Shown here: piece after piece, positions 35,350 through 45,651 of the stretch
Numbering within the stretch: position 1 is the first letter of the stretch
How the letters are laid out: each line of letters opens with the position of its first letter
Source of the DNA: Photobacterium iliopiscarium
Lineage (GTDB): Bacteria; Pseudomonadota; Gammaproteobacteria; Enterobacterales; Vibrionaceae
Direction: 5' to 3'
NCBI RefSeq assembly: GCF_003026395.1
Contig: NZ_PYOO01000002.1
Span: 1 to 64,000, forward strand
DNA length: 64,000 nt
Notes under the pieces: model-generated
Seen by the model: only the letters and a program-made list of their open reading frames with translations
Told to the model about the DNA's origin: nothing
Databases searched by the model: none
Program-made: the position numbers and the translations under genes

Positions 35350-36252
35350 ATGCCAGCTATTGATGATCTCGTTCTTTTTACTCAAGTTATTGAATATGGT
35401 TCATTCAGTAAAGTTGCTGACCTCAATAACATCACCAAATCGGTCGTCAGCAAACGTATTAGTAAACTTGAAACCAGTTTAGGGTTACAACTTATTTATC
35501 GTACTACCCGTAAGCTAACACTGACCGAACCCGGTGAAGTGCTTTATCATCGAGCAAAGAGCATTAGCAGCATTGCACAAACCGCGTTTGACTCAGTAAC
35601 AGGGTATAGTGAAGCACTCTCTGGCAAAATTCGCATGTCGGTACCCACTATTTCAGGTGAACTGTTATTGGCCAACGCAGTTTCAACATTTTGTCAAAAA
35701 CACCCAGGTTTAACGGTTGATATGTCACTTAACAATCATTTTGTTGATCTGGTTGCTGATAATTATGATCTAGTGATCCGTACCGGTTATCTAGAAGATT
35801 CAAGCCTTATTGCTCGTCATATTTTTAATTCACGCTGGGTTATCTGTGCTTCCCCTGCTTACTTTGAGCAACACGGTATACCTGAAACGCCTAAAGCGCT
35901 GAACAGCCATAATTGTCTAGGCTATAACCCTCAAAGCTCAGGCCCTTTTGACTGGCAATTTATTCGTCAAAATAAAATCTATACCCATAAAGTGAGTGGT
36001 AATTTTTCATCAGATAACGCCGCATCATTGAAAAAAGTCGCACTCGCCGGTAACGGAATTGCTTACTTACCTACTTGTTTAGTTTATAACGAATTACAAC
36101 AAGGCCAATTAGTTGAAGTATTAGCCTCACATGCAGGAAAAGTCGTCGGTATTTATGCCGTCTATCCCTACACTCGAAAGCCTGCAAAACGTATTCAGGC
36201 ACTAATTGAACATATTCGCGAAAGCTACATGGAAATTAAAGAACAATTTTAA
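35350..36252 (+). CDS. LysR family transcriptional regulator
   Basis: 300-aa LysR-type regulator. The N-terminal winged helix has DLVLFTQVIEYGSFSKVADLNNITKSVVSKRISKLETSLGLQLIYRTTRKLTLTEPG, and a periplasmic-binding-like effector domain (about 92-296) follows. It belongs to the AaeR/DmlR branch. It lies directly after lutC and its terminator, so it may control the lactate genes, although nothing in the sequence proves it. Its stop overlaps that of mlc by 4 bp on the opposite strand. Confidence 0.88.
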   Translation: MPAIDDLVLFTQVIEYGSFSKVADLNNITKSVVSKRISKLETSLGLQLIYRTTRKLTLTEPGEVLYHRAKSISSIAQTAFDSVTGYSEALSGKIRMSVPTISGELLLANAVSTFCQKHPGLTVDMSLNNHFVDLVADNYDLVIRTGYLEDSSLIARHIFNSRWVICASPAYFEQHGIPETPKALNSHNCLGYNPQSSGPFDWQFIRQNKIYTHKVSGNFSSDNAASLKKVALAGNGIAYLPTCLVYNELQQGQLVEVLASHAGKVVGIYAVYPYTRKPAKRIQALIEHIRESYMEIKEQF

Positions 36253-37463
36253 CCGTCGATTAATTTCATCAATAAATGGCCATCATAAAGGGATTGTTTA
36301 ACTAATGCAGCCCCTGGCATCGTGGCTTGGGTATAGAAACGGCTTTCTTGAAGTTCAAGATCGCGATTATAAATAGGCAGAGTTTGGGAAATAACACACT
36401 CCATAATTGCGGGGTATAACACGGCCTTAGCCCGATTTAACTCACCACCAATTAAAATACGTTGTGGATTAAATAAATTCACCATAATTGCTATCGCTTG
36501 GCCGAGGTGATGCCCAAGATCAATGATAATTTGACGAGCAAGAGCATCACCCGCGACCGCTGCATCACAAAGCGCCTCAATCGTCAGGGTCGACGCAGTT
36601 AATACCGATGGATGCCCTTCTTGTAAACAGGTTAAGGTTTGATTTAAAACAGCCGTTAAGCTTGCTACCGTTTCTAAACACCCATGATTACCGCAAAAAC
36701 AACGCTTACCATAAGGTTTAACCTGAATATGGCCTAACTCACCAATATTACCAGTACGACCTTGAAGCACGGTATCATCTAAAATAATCCCCGCCCCAAC
36801 ACCATTGTGTACCGAGACTAAAATAGAATTTGATATGCCTTGTGAATTACCAAACAATTTTTCAGCTAACGCCCATGAACGGGTATCATTACCGACAAAT
36901 ACAGGTAACCCAGTAGCTTGATGAATAATATCGCTTAACGGTAAGTTCTTGATGGTGTAATGAGGCATTTGTAAAACAACACCTTCAACCGCATTTACCA
37001 ATCCAGGTAATGACACTGCAATCGCTGAAATACGATCAATAGTACTGACATGATTAGCAAAAAATAGATTAATTTCAGCCAATAATTTAATCACAACATC
37101 ATCTTGTTGGACTTGATTAATATTTTGCCGTTCTTCAACTAAAATATCACCACTTAAAGAGTGTAAAGCTAACGTCAAATAACCACGACCTAATCGAATC
37201 GACAAAAATTGCCAACCTTCATTGGCAGGAACAAGCCCTATTGCTGGTCGTCCACGACTAGTAGATTCTTGATATTGGGTTTCTTTTATTAAATGTGCTT
37301 CAATCAATTCTCGAGTGATTTTAGTAATACTTGCAGGGGCTAATTGACTACGTTTAGATAATTCAATCCGCGAAATAGGTCCGTAAAGATCAATAAGTTT
37401 ATATACGCTCCCGGCATTATTTCTTTTTATATGATCAATATGACCTGGCTGAGCGACATACAT
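36249..37463 (-). CDS. mlc: Glucose-responsive repressor Mlc (ROK family)
   Basis: Repressor of PTS genes (ptsG, ptsHI, mal and others) inactivated by binding unphosphorylated EIICB-Glc. The N-terminus QPGHIDHIKRNNAGSVYKLIDLYGPISRIELSKRSQLAPASITKI is close to E. coli Mlc (winged helix-turn-helix). The ROK zinc motif is GHIQVKPYGKRCFCGNHGCLET, and the C-terminus NPQRILIGGELNRAKAVLYPAIMECV follows. 404 aa. AGGAG ribosome site 8 nt before the ATG. Its own upstream region holds hairpins shared with queE. Confidence 0.94.
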   Translation of the reverse strand: MYVAQPGHIDHIKRNNAGSVYKLIDLYGPISRIELSKRSQLAPASITKITRELIEAHLIKETQYQESTSRGRPAIGLVPANEGWQFLSIRLGRGYLTLALHSLSGDILVEERQNINQVQQDDVVIKLLAEINLFFANHVSTIDRISAIAVSLPGLVNAVEGVVLQMPHYTIKNLPLSDIIHQATGLPVFVGNDTRSWALAEKLFGNSQGISNSILVSVHNGVGAGIILDDTVLQGRTGNIGELGHIQVKPYGKRCFCGNHGCLETVASLTAVLNQTLTCLQEGHPSVLTASTLTIEALCDAAVAGDALARQIIIDLGHHLGQAIAIMVNLFNPQRILIGGELNRAKAVLYPAIMECVISQTLPIYNRDLELQESRFYTQATMPGAALVKQSLYDGHLLMKLIDG

Positions 37464-37749
37464 GTTGGTACTCCTAGAAGAAAAACAGCGATAAATACCA
37501 TTTGGGTTTCAATTTTTTTACTTTGCGAACTAATTGTGAAGTCTCTTGTACTCAGGACGTGACCGCCGTCACGAGGAATCCCTAAAGACTTCCGCTTTCG
37601 CTTCTGACATAATAATAAATCGGCATTTCGCCGAGTATAAATTCAATTAGTAAATTTAATCTGCTCCGTGCTTTTGCTAAACGTCATTCACTGATGGCGA
37701 CTAAATAACAAAATCCAAAAGTAACGATAAGAGATGTATGAGGTTCTGC
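37464..37749. other. Structured intergenic region between mlc and queE
   Basis: More G+C-rich than the surroundings, with perfect hairpins CGTGAC-CGCC-GTCACG (37558-37573) and TCGGC-ATTTC-GCCGA (37620-37634) between divergent genes. It could be a leader RNA for queE, a small RNA, or operators for both genes. It does not look like a preQ1 riboswitch known to me. No T-run follows either hairpin. Confidence 0.4.
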
Positions 37750-38418
37750 GTGTACAAAATTAATGAAGTCTTCGAAACGATTCAAGGTGAAGGTGTATTC
37801 ACTGGTGTTCCTGCTATTTTTGTTCGTTTACAAATTTGTCCTGTAGGGTGTTCATGGTGTGATACCAAACAAACATGGACAGCTGAACCGAATGATTTAG
37901 TCGATGTTGAACGTATTATAATAAAAACAGAAGACTCTCCACTTTGGACACAACTAGACGCTAATGGCATCGTAGATCTATTAATCAAACAAGGCTACAC
38001 AGCTAAACATGTCGTTATCACCGGCGGTGAACCTTGCATCTATGATTTACACCCTCTTACTACTGCATTAGAAACCGCAGGCTTTAATTGCCAAATTGAA
38101 ACCAGTGGTACTTCAGAGATTTTAACCAGTGACCAAACTTGGGTTACGGTATCACCTAAAATCAATATGAAAGCAAAGCTGCCAGTATTACCTTCGGCGT
38201 TAGCACGTGCTAATGAAATAAAACATCCCGTTGGTACTCATAAAGATATTGAACAATTAGAAGCATTATTAACAACAGCAACATTACGTAATGATGTCAC
38301 AATAGCACTACAACCTATCAGTCAAAAACCACGGGCAACAGAGTTATGTATTGAGACATGCATTGCTCGTAATTGGCGTTTATCGATCCAAACTCATAAA
38401 TATTTGGCCATTGCTTAA
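37750..38418 (+). CDS. queE: 7-carboxy-7-deazaguanine synthase
   Basis: Radical SAM enzyme of the queuosine pathway that turns 6-carboxytetrahydropterin into 7-carboxy-7-deazaguanine. The cluster motif is CPVGCSWC (C-x3-C-x2-C), and VVITGGEPCIYD is the conserved GGEP loop. The start is placed at GTG 37750, giving MYKINEVFETIQGEG as in other QueE; the ATG at 37738 is four codons earlier, while GAGG lies 6 nt before the GTG. 222 aa. It seems to be a single gene here, since queC and queD are not nearby. Confidence 0.93.
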   Translation: MYKINEVFETIQGEGVFTGVPAIFVRLQICPVGCSWCDTKQTWTAEPNDLVDVERIIIKTEDSPLWTQLDANGIVDLLIKQGYTAKHVVITGGEPCIYDLHPLTTALETAGFNCQIETSGTSEILTSDQTWVTVSPKINMKAKLPVLPSALARANEIKHPVGTHKDIEQLEALLTTATLRNDVTIALQPISQKPRATELCIETCIARNWRLSIQTHKYLAIA

Positions 38419-38462
38419 TATTCACCACGTTCATATCACGTAATAACCTCAATAAATAACAA

Positions 38463-38496
38463 TGCAATGATAAGGCTAGATTTACTTATCATTGCA
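38463..38496. terminator. 12-bp perfect hairpin after queE
   Basis: TGCAATGATAAG (38463-38474) pairs fully with CTTATCATTGCA (38485-38496), loop of 10. It is followed by A residues, not T, on the plus strand, so it is either a weak terminator or a structured mRNA end. Confidence 0.5.
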
Positions 38497-38681
38497 AAAA
38501 CGATCGTTTATTAACCAACCATCTGTATAAATTCCCACTTTCCCACATCAATTTATCAATCTAATGAGATCAATGCTTGATGCTTGACGTAAGAAAGGTA
38601 ATATTACTTATACAACGATATCTTTAAGCACGTAATACTTTAATTCCAAAGTGAAGTGCCTAAACGGAGAATGACTTAAAC

Positions 38682-40082
38682 ATGACTTACGCGCCTGTAA
38701 CAGACGTATTAAGCGGTAAGCTAGCAATTGACAGTGAAATTACTGTTCGAGGCTGGATCCGTTCACGTCGTGATTCCAAAGCTGGAATTTCTTTCCTTGC
38801 CATTTATGACGGCTCTTGTTTCGACCCGATTCAGGCCGTGGTCTCTAATGAGTTAAATAATTACCAGGAAGATGTACTTAAATTAACAACAGGTTGCTCT
38901 GTTGAAGTCACTGGTACTATTGTAGCCTCTCCAGCTAAAGGTCAAGATTTTGAGATCGCAGCAACAGCCGTTAAAGTTGTTGGTTGGGTAGAAGATGCTG
39001 AAACATACCCAATGGCAAAAACACGTCACTCTATTGAGTATTTACGTGAAGTTGCACACCTACGCCCACGTACTAACGTAATTGGTGCTGTTGCTCGTGT
39101 TCGTAACTGCCTATCTCAAGCTATTCACCGCTTCTATCACGAACAAGGCTTCATTTGGATGTCTGCACCACTTATCACAGCATCTGACTGTGAAGGTGCT
39201 GGTGAAATGTTCCGTGTGTCTACGCTAGATATGGCAAACTTGCCAATGACAGACAAAGGCGAAGTGGATTTTGACAAAGACTTCTTTGGCAAAGAAACAT
39301 TCCTAACAGTATCTGGTCAATTAAATGCTGAAACTTATGCTTGTGCTTTAAGTAAAGTATACACATTTGGTCCAACATTCCGTGCTGAAAACTCAAACAC
39401 CAGTCGTCACCTAGCAGAGTTCTGGATGGTTGAGCCTGAAGTTGCTTTTGCTGATCTTGATGACGTAGCAAAACTAGCTGAAAATATGTTGAAATATGTA
39501 TTTAAAGCAGCTCTTGAAGAGCGTCGTGACGATCTTGAATTCTTTGCTTCTCGCATTGATAAAGACGTTATCACTCGTCTAGAGCAATTTGTAACGTCTG
39601 ATTTTGCACAAGTCGACTACACTGATGCAATTAAGATTCTTCAAGATTCTGGTCGTCAGTTTGAGAACGATGTTGAGTGGGGCATTGATATGTCTTCTGA
39701 GCACGAGCGTTTCCTTGCTGAGCAACACTTCAAAGCACCAGTAATTGTGAAGAACTATCCAAAAGACATCAAAGCGTTCTACATGCGTATGAACGAAGAT
39801 GGTAAGACTGTTGCAGCAATGGATGTACTTGCACCGGGTATCGGTGAAATCATCGGTGGTTCACAGCGTGAAGAGCGTCTAGAACAACTTGATGCTCGTA
39901 TGATTGAGATGGGTTTAAACCCTGAGAGTATGGGTTGGTACCGCGATTTACGTCGTTACGGTTCAGTACCACACTCAGGTTTTGGTCTAGGCTTTGAACG
40001 TCTAGTCTCTTACGTAACGGGCATGAGCAACATCCGTGACGTAATTCCATTCCCACGTACACCACGTTCTGCAAACTTCTAA
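38682..40082 (+). CDS. asnS: Asparaginyl-tRNA synthetase
   Basis: Class II aminoacyl-tRNA synthetase for asparagine, 466 aa as in E. coli. The OB-fold anticodon-binding domain (about 15-110) is followed by the catalytic core with motif 2 [21 protein letters not shown] and motif 3 [15 protein letters not shown]. The order of genes around it (asnS, then aspC further along) copies E. coli. GGAG lies upstream of the ATG. A T-rich terminator follows the stop. Confidence 0.97.
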   Translation: MTYAPVTDVLSGKLAIDSEITVRGWIRSRRDSKAGISFLAIYDGSCFDPIQAVVSNELNNYQEDVLKLTTGCSVEVTGTIVASPAKGQDFEIAATAVKVVGWVEDAETYPMAKTRHSIEYLREVAHLRPRTNVIGAVARVRNCLSQAIHRFYHEQGFIWMSAPLITASDCEGAGEMFRVSTLDMANLPMTDKGEVDFDKDFFGKETFLTVSGQLNAETYACALSKVYTFGPTFRAENSNTSRHLAEFWMVEPEVAFADLDDVAKLAENMLKYVFKAALEERRDDLEFFASRIDKDVITRLEQFVTSDFAQVDYTDAIKILQDSGRQFENDVEWGIDMSSEHERFLAEQHFKAPVIVKNYPKDIKAFYMRMNEDGKTVAAMDVLAPGIGEIIGGSQREERLEQLDARMIEMGLNPESMGWYRDLRRYGSVPHSGFGLGFERLVSYVTGMSNIRDVIPFPRTPRSANF

Positions 40083-40107
40083 ATACTCAGTGTAATTAGT
40101 CGAAATA

Positions 40108-40134
40108 AAAACCATCTTCGGATGGTTTTTTTTT
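40108..40134 (+). terminator. Terminator of asnS
   Basis: Stem AACCATC / GATGGTT with a TTCG tetraloop, then a run of T (40126-40134). Confidence 0.95.
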
Positions 40135-40272
40135 GTCTAAAATTAAATATGGCTTAAAGAAACAATACCAGCTTTTAATACTATAATATTTTTATAATGA
40201 TTGTATTAATTCAAGAAATGAATTAAATTCATAAAAATCATTCGCAAGCAGAATACATAATAAAATACGCCC

Positions 40273-41574
40273 ATGAAAATAACCCATAAGGATACTAATA
40301 AGCATTTTTTTATTGTATTGAAAACGTTTACCTTACTTTTTTTCGTTTTATCTAGTTTCTATTTAATTTATAACATTTATCATCTTGAAAAATTCAATCA
40401 TGGTTATATGGCTAGAATTCAAGCAATCTATTCCTACACCCGTCGTTTTGGATCGTATTACAACAATACTCAAGAAATATATACAAAAGAAAATCACTAC
40501 AAAACTGACAACGTTTCATTAATTGTAAACAAATCAGGTAACGTAAAAACCCTCTCAGAAGGAATAAAAAAATTACGTTTACAATTAAATCAACTTACCC
40601 GCAACAATGTATGGACAATTGCTGTTTTTGAAAATCCGGCTAATTACGCACATTTTGATCCGATTAGACCCGAATACTTACATGAATTTGATAAATATGG
40701 TGAAAACTCTGTAATGCATCGTATTGTTAAACGCGAGGATTTAATTGATACTTACCAATCTTTTTATGGATGTAATATCAAATTAACAGAAAGTTATATC
40801 GAAGTTGGCTCAAAAATTAAAATTAGAACCCTTTACTACCCTATTTATAACAAGAAACATCTTGATGCATTATTAGCTATTGATATAAAAAATGATTTTA
40901 TTGTTGAATCTTTGAATAAATATAACAAAAATCATTTTAGTATTATCAATATGAATAAAAAAAATAATATTTATACACTTAAAGAGTTACTTCCCTGTTC
41001 ACAATTAAGTCCGATCAATCTTGGTATTAATTTATTTTCCGTTTTTAAAATGATGTTATTTCCTGCTTTTTTATTAAGTCTTATCTCTACTTATTTAAAA
41101 CACTATCTAATTAAAAAAAGATATGCGATGCAGCGTGATCAGATGACTAATTTCTACCGTCGAGACTACTATGAAAAAAAATTGTTAAAACAACGGAATT
41201 TTAATTTATTAATCATCGACATTGACCATTTTAAAAAAATAAATGATAACTATGGACATGAAACGGGTGATGATGTTATTCGTCATGTGGCAAAACGTAT
41301 TAATAATTGTATTCGAAGTAAAGATGTTCCAGTGCGTTGGGGTGGTGAAGAATTTATTCTTTCATTTGATGATATGAATCATCAACAATTACAAATTAAA
41401 GCAAAAAAAATATGCCAGTCAATTGCATCATTCCCAATATTAAATCTTACTATTACGGTTTCAATTGGTGGTATATCAACTAAAAATAGACACTTTAATG
41501 CTGTTTATAAAGCCGCAGATAAAGCACTATATTATTCAAAAAATAATGGTCGTAATCAATACACGATTATTTAA
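40273..41574 (+). CDS. Membrane diguanylate cyclase (GGDEF), copy 1
   Basis: Makes c-di-GMP from two GTP. The N-terminal helix (about 14-36) is followed by a periplasmic sensor region (about 37-250) with DTYQSFYGCNIKLTE, a second helix (about 253-276) and a cytosolic GGDEF domain (about 285-433). The active site reads GGEEF at 357-361, and the inhibitory I-site RSKD at 348-351 is intact five residues before it, so it should be active and feedback-inhibited. DIDHFKKINDNYGHETGD is the Mg and base-binding region. 433 aa. A close paralog follows at 41742, and the pair sits between asnS and aspC. Confidence 0.93.
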   Translation: MKITHKDTNKHFFIVLKTFTLLFFVLSSFYLIYNIYHLEKFNHGYMARIQAIYSYTRRFGSYYNNTQEIYTKENHYKTDNVSLIVNKSGNVKTLSEGIKKLRLQLNQLTRNNVWTIAVFENPANYAHFDPIRPEYLHEFDKYGENSVMHRIVKREDLIDTYQSFYGCNIKLTESYIEVGSKIKIRTLYYPIYNKKHLDALLAIDIKNDFIVESLNKYNKNHFSIINMNKKNNIYTLKELLPCSQLSPINLGINLFSVFKMMLFPAFLLSLISTYLKHYLIKKRYAMQRDQMTNFYRRDYYEKKLLKQRNFNLLIIDIDHFKKINDNYGHETGDDVIRHVAKRINNCIRSKDVPVRWGGEEFILSFDDMNHQQLQIKAKKICQSIASFPILNLTITVSIGGISTKNRHFNAVYKAADKALYYSKNNGRNQYTII

Positions 41575-41741
41575 GTGAAAATACATGAAAAATGTGTCAA
41601 CACAAAAGACGGAAAATACCTAAAAGGAATTCAAATACTATCGATAAATATTATTTATTAATACGATATGTATTTTTCACTTTAACATGTGAGGTGATTA
41701 TATAAAAATGCAACCTAATATTATAATATCGCCGAATAATA

Positions 41742-43028
41742 ATGATTACAATCGTAACTAGCTTTTTGAAAAAAATACCTCCCAGCTTAAAGCTTTTTAC
41801 TTTCTTTTTTATGATTCTATCTAGTATCTATTTCATTTATAATATTTATAACATTGATAAAATACACTCCAAATATGATACAATATTAAATGAAACATAC
41901 TCTGTCGCCCGTCGCTTTAGTTCTTTTTATAATAACACCAATACTATTACATTAAATAAGGGGCAATATCTTTTTAATGGTGTGTCGGTCGTTGTAAACA
42001 CACATACAAATGCTAAGATATTATCTACAGGCATGAATGAATTAGGGAAAAAAATCAATCAACTGACAGATAATAATATATGGACAATTGCGATTTTTGA
42101 AACAGCATCAGATTATTCACACTTTAATCCTCTTAGACCTGCTTATTTAAAAGGTTATGATAAAGTAATCATTAATACTATCGTTAAAAATGAAGGTTTA
42201 ATGGACACTTATCAATCATTTTATGGATGTAATATAAAACTAACTGACAAATATAAAGAACCAGGAACAAATGAATTAATCCGTACTATTTATTATCCTA
42301 TTTATAATAATAAAAAATTAGATTCTTTATTAGCGATAGATATTAATAATTCAATGTTTAATGAAATATTAACTAAATTTAATAAAAAAGAAATGACAAT
42401 TATTAGCATGGGAAATAATAATATTTACAACACCAGCGAATTATTACCCTGCTCAACAGTTGATCCGATTAGTTTAGGAATTAATTTTTATACTCTTTTA
42501 AAAACAACCTTTTTACCCTCTCTATTATTACTATTTTTATATCATTCATTAACTAAAATCATTGCTAATAAAAACTTTATTTTACGTTATGATCAAATGA
42601 CACATTTTTACCGTCGTGATTACTATGAAAATAAACTACTTAAACAAAAAGATTTTGATTTATTAATTATAGATATTGACCATTTTAAAAAAGTTAATGA
42701 TATCTATGGTCATAAAGTGGGTGATGAAGTTATTCGTACCGTAGCAAAACGTGTTAATAATTGCATACGTAAAGAAGATATCGCTATTCGTTGGGGCGGC
42801 GAAGAATTTATAATTTTATTTTCTGACATGAATAAAGAACAATTAATAATAAAAGCACAAAAAATATGTGATGCAATTTCTCTATGCCCAGTAATAGATA
42901 TCAATATTACTATCTCTATTGGAGGAATTAGTGCAACTAATATCGATTTTAATGACGCCTATAAAGCAGCAGATCAAGCACTTTACCATTCAAAGAATAA
43001 TGGCCGTAACCAAATAAAAATTGTTTAG
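41742..43028 (+). CDS. Membrane diguanylate cyclase (GGDEF), copy 2
   Basis: Tandem paralog of the 40273 gene, with the same domain order. TM1 is about 14-36, the periplasmic region also has DTYQSFYGCNIKLTD, TM2 about 250-272, GGDEF about 282-428. Active site GGEEF at 352-356 and I-site RKED five residues upstream, both intact. It is 428 aa; the periplasmic part differs more from copy 1 than the GGDEF part does, which suggests that the sensor has diverged while output stayed. 167 bp lie between the copies, so they may be separately or jointly transcribed. Confidence 0.93.
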   Translation: MITIVTSFLKKIPPSLKLFTFFFMILSSIYFIYNIYNIDKIHSKYDTILNETYSVARRFSSFYNNTNTITLNKGQYLFNGVSVVVNTHTNAKILSTGMNELGKKINQLTDNNIWTIAIFETASDYSHFNPLRPAYLKGYDKVIINTIVKNEGLMDTYQSFYGCNIKLTDKYKEPGTNELIRTIYYPIYNNKKLDSLLAIDINNSMFNEILTKFNKKEMTIISMGNNNIYNTSELLPCSTVDPISLGINFYTLLKTTFLPSLLLLFLYHSLTKIIANKNFILRYDQMTHFYRRDYYENKLLKQKDFDLLIIDIDHFKKVNDIYGHKVGDEVIRTVAKRVNNCIRKEDIAIRWGGEEFIILFSDMNKEQLIIKAQKICDAISLCPVIDINITISIGGISATNIDFNDAYKAADQALYHSKNNGRNQIKIV

Positions 43029-43214
43029 TAATAAACACACTCAGATAAGCATAAACAACTAGGTATCATTAGACTGAAGTTCATGGATGTTCATAAAAGT
43101 GCTATAACAAAATATAATTATAATTCCATAAATTTGTTGCAGCCTCTTGTCAAACTTCTATCACTAAGGGTATAAATAGACATATAACTCTTTAACTACC
43201 CATGGATGATCGAT

Positions 43215-44405
43215 ATGTTTGAAAAGATTATAGCAGCACCCGCAGACCCTATTCTCGGTTTAACAGATGAATTTAAAGCAGATCCTAGAACACATAAAAT
43301 TAATCTCGGCGTGGGTATTTATAAAAATGAAGCAGGTAATACGCCTGTTTTAGCCACCGTAAAAAAAGCAGAAGCCATTCTATTAGCACAAGAAACAACA
43401 AAATCTTACCTTAGTATTCAAGGAACGCCTGAATACGGCTTAGCCGTACAACAACTACTTTTTGGCGCTGACGCTACACTTATTGCAGAAAAACGAATCC
43501 AAACAGCACAAGCTCCTGGAGGCACTGGTGCATTACGCGTTGCGGCTGAATTTATTAAACGTCAGTTGGGCGATGTTACTGTTTGGATCAGTAATCCTAC
43601 ATGGGCAAACCATCATGGTGTCTTTGGTGCGGCCGGTTTAGAAACGAAAACTTATGGCTACTACAATGCTCAAGTTAAAGATATTGATTTTGATACCACT
43701 ATCGCTGATTTAAGCCAAGCAAATGCCGGCGATGTCGTCTTATTCCATGGCTGTTGTCATAACCCAACAGGTATTGATCCAACTAATCAGCAATGGCAAA
43801 CACTCGCAAAACTCTGCCTTGAAAAAAACTTACTGCCGATGTTTGATTTTGCTTACCAAGGTTTTGCTCAGGGTGTAGAGGAAGATGCTCAAGGGCTACG
43901 TATTTTTGCCGATCAAATGCCTGAACTTCTTGTTGCCAGCTCATTCTCTAAAAACTTTGGACTTTACAATGAACGTGTAGGTGCATTTACTTTAGTTGCA
44001 AACAATGCTGAACAAGCGATTATTTCATTCAGCCAAGTAAAATCCATTGCTCGTGTTATTTATTCAAATCCCCCCGCTCACGGTGCAGCCGTTGTAACAC
44101 AGATTCTAAACGATACTGTATTACGTGCCGAGTGGGAGCTCGAAGTTGCAGAAATGCGCGATCGTATTCAAGAAATGCGCGTATTATTTGTAGCAACACT
44201 CAAACAATGCGGTGTAAATACCGACTTTAGCTTCATTGAGCGTCAAAATGGTATGTTTTCATTTTCTGGCTTAAATAAAGATCAAGTGAACCGCTTAAAA
44301 GATGAGTTTGCTATCTATATAGTCGGCTCTGGCCGTATCAGTGTTGCAGGTATGACAAAATCAAATATGCTGCCGCTTTGTAAAGGTATTGCTGCTGTTT
44401 TATAA
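43215..44405 (+). CDS. aspC: Aspartate (aromatic) aminotransferase
   Basis: PLP enzyme interconverting aspartate and oxaloacetate (also aromatic amino acids). [37 protein letters not shown] is almost the E. coli AspC N-terminus, and [15 protein letters not shown] holds the PLP lysine. The start is ATG 43215 (396 aa, the same as AspC) rather than the ATG three codons earlier. A terminator follows. E. coli aspC is also a neighbour of asnS and ycbL. Confidence 0.95.
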   Translation: MFEKIIAAPADPILGLTDEFKADPRTHKINLGVGIYKNEAGNTPVLATVKKAEAILLAQETTKSYLSIQGTPEYGLAVQQLLFGADATLIAEKRIQTAQAPGGTGALRVAAEFIKRQLGDVTVWISNPTWANHHGVFGAAGLETKTYGYYNAQVKDIDFDTTIADLSQANAGDVVLFHGCCHNPTGIDPTNQQWQTLAKLCLEKNLLPMFDFAYQGFAQGVEEDAQGLRIFADQMPELLVASSFSKNFGLYNERVGAFTLVANNAEQAIISFSQVKSIARVIYSNPPAHGAAVVTQILNDTVLRAEWELEVAEMRDRIQEMRVLFVATLKQCGVNTDFSFIERQNGMFSFSGLNKDQVNRLKDEFAIYIVGSGRISVAGMTKSNMLPLCKGIAAVL

Positions 44406-44431
44406 TCTTATAAAATAAAACAGACAACCAT

Positions 44432-44461
44432 AAAAAAGAGGATATCTATCCTCTTTTTTTA
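44432..44461. terminator. Bidirectional terminator after aspC
   Basis: GAGGATA / TATCCTC stem with A and T runs on the two sides (44432-44461). Works for aspC and for the convergent gene at 44482. Confidence 0.93.
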
Positions 44462-44481
44462 CTATTATGACACTAATAATA

Positions 44482-44787
44482 TTAGCCTGATTTATTCAAT
44501 GGCAATACATTACAATAAAGATCATGTTCATAATTCTTTTCTAATTGCTTACGCCAAGGCCGTTCAGATATTGGCACAAGATAAAACATTTCTCTTGTGG
44601 TATCGGTTACAAATGCCATTCCATGCCGCATCACTTCATAATGTATATCATGAATATAACCGAGAGAAAAACATTGTCTTCCTGTTAGCATATTAATATC
44701 GTCACGACTAAGGGACACTCCCTGTTTTTCATCCGCAAATCTTTCAAGTAGCCAACCAGAAAATTCCTTTGCACTTATCATCGTCAT
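44482..44787 (-). CDS. Hypothetical 101-aa protein
   Basis: I do not recognise it. It is a cytoplasmic 101-aa protein without signal or helix-forming membrane segments. Visible features are MISAKEFSGWLLERFADEK and GVSLSRDDINMLTGRQCFSLGYIHDIHYEVMRHGMAFVTD; the latter looks like an alpha/beta fold. GGAG lies 11 nt before the ATG at 44787. It stands alone between aspC and the next minus-strand gene. Confidence 0.62.
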   Translation of the reverse strand: MTMISAKEFSGWLLERFADEKQGVSLSRDDINMLTGRQCFSLGYIHDIHYEVMRHGMAFVTDTTREMFYLVPISERPWRKQLEKNYEHDLYCNVLPLNKSG

Positions 44788-44947
44788 AAGATCAGTTTCT
44801 CCTAATTCCGCGTACTCCTTGAGAATTAATCTCCATATTAATAGTTATAGCAGAATAAAAAAAAATCGTCGGTTTTATGTCTTAAAGATAATAATAGTAT
44901 AAATAACAATTGTAGTATGGGGAGGGGAAATCATAATCATACAAATA

Positions 44948-44975
44948 AATACCCGCTTCTAAATAGAGAAGCGGG
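44948..44975 (-). terminator. Terminator after the 126-aa gene
   Basis: Perfect 9-bp stem CCCGCTTCT / AGAAGCGGG with a six-base loop (44952-44975). Followed on the minus strand by TATTTATTTG; T content moderate. Confidence 0.8.
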
Positions 44976-44986
44976 ATTAGCATATC

Positions 44987-45367
44987 TTAAAGGGCTTTAT
45001 ATAACACTTTATTCCCTGCCAATTGGATGCGCTCAACTCGCCCTTGTTCTGTAAGTTTTTTTAACGCACCAGTAGCCCAAGAAGCCGCTTTGACCTCGTC
45101 TTGACCCGCTTGTAAACCAATACCCTTAGGATTTAAACCATCAGCATGGCTTACAACAATATCAAATACTTGTTGTTGCTTTGCTGTTAACCTTACTGCT
45201 GATTTCGAAGCGGTAACAGGCTTAGAAATGGCCGTATCAGCAATCACTGGTGTATCAATAACTAATTCAACTTCTGGCATCTTTTTAACTGCAAATACTG
45301 GATGACTGAAAAGAGGTTTTTGTTTATGCAGTTTACGTTGAATATTACGTTTGTGAGAAATTCTCAT
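44987..45367 (-). CDS. Hypothetical 126-aa protein with winged-helix-like C-terminus
   Basis: The N-terminal 28 residues are basic (HKRNIQRKLHKQK), with a low-complexity hinge after that. From residue 58 the protein reads LTAKQQQVFDIVVSHADGLNPKGIGLQAGQDEVKAASWATGALKKLTEQGRVERIQLAGNKVLYKAL, which has the pattern of a winged helix (helix, turn, recognition helix, wing with GRVER...GNKVLY). It may bind nucleic acid, which fits the basic N-terminus. I cannot name the family. It is separated from the gene at 44482 by a terminator. Confidence 0.68.
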   Translation of the reverse strand: MRISHKRNIQRKLHKQKPLFSHPVFAVKKMPEVELVIDTPVIADTAISKPVTASKSAVRLTAKQQQVFDIVVSHADGLNPKGIGLQAGQDEVKAASWATGALKKLTEQGRVERIQLAGNKVLYKAL

Positions 45368-45530
45368 TACTTTATTTACTCCGTTACGCGATGTTTAGTC
45401 TCCACTATTTTCATCAAGAAAAAGTGAGCGCGTTTTATAACAAGGTTATTTAGCAATTACCAGTAAACGGTTATTTATTCATCAATAAATATAATTACTC
45501 ATGAGAAACATCAACTTTTAATATGTTTTT

Positions 45531-45556
45531 ACCTGTTATTAATAATAATAACAGGT
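45531..45556. repeat. Perfect 10-bp inverted repeat between divergent genes
   Basis: ACCTGTTATT and AATAACAGGT separated by six bases. No T run follows in either direction, so it is more like an operator than a terminator. Located between the 126-aa gene and the DUF2982-like gene. Confidence 0.5.
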
Positions 45557-45651
45557 AAAGTTCATCATTATTATCACCGTTATTTTTTAATATATACGTC
45601 TATAATATATATAAATAATTACGTCATTATAATAATGATTAAGGTGCAGTA

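Noticed and set aside
37464..37749. preQ1 riboswitch upstream of queE
   Set aside because: No preQ1-I or preQ1-II type core was found around the hairpins; the region was only listed as structured.
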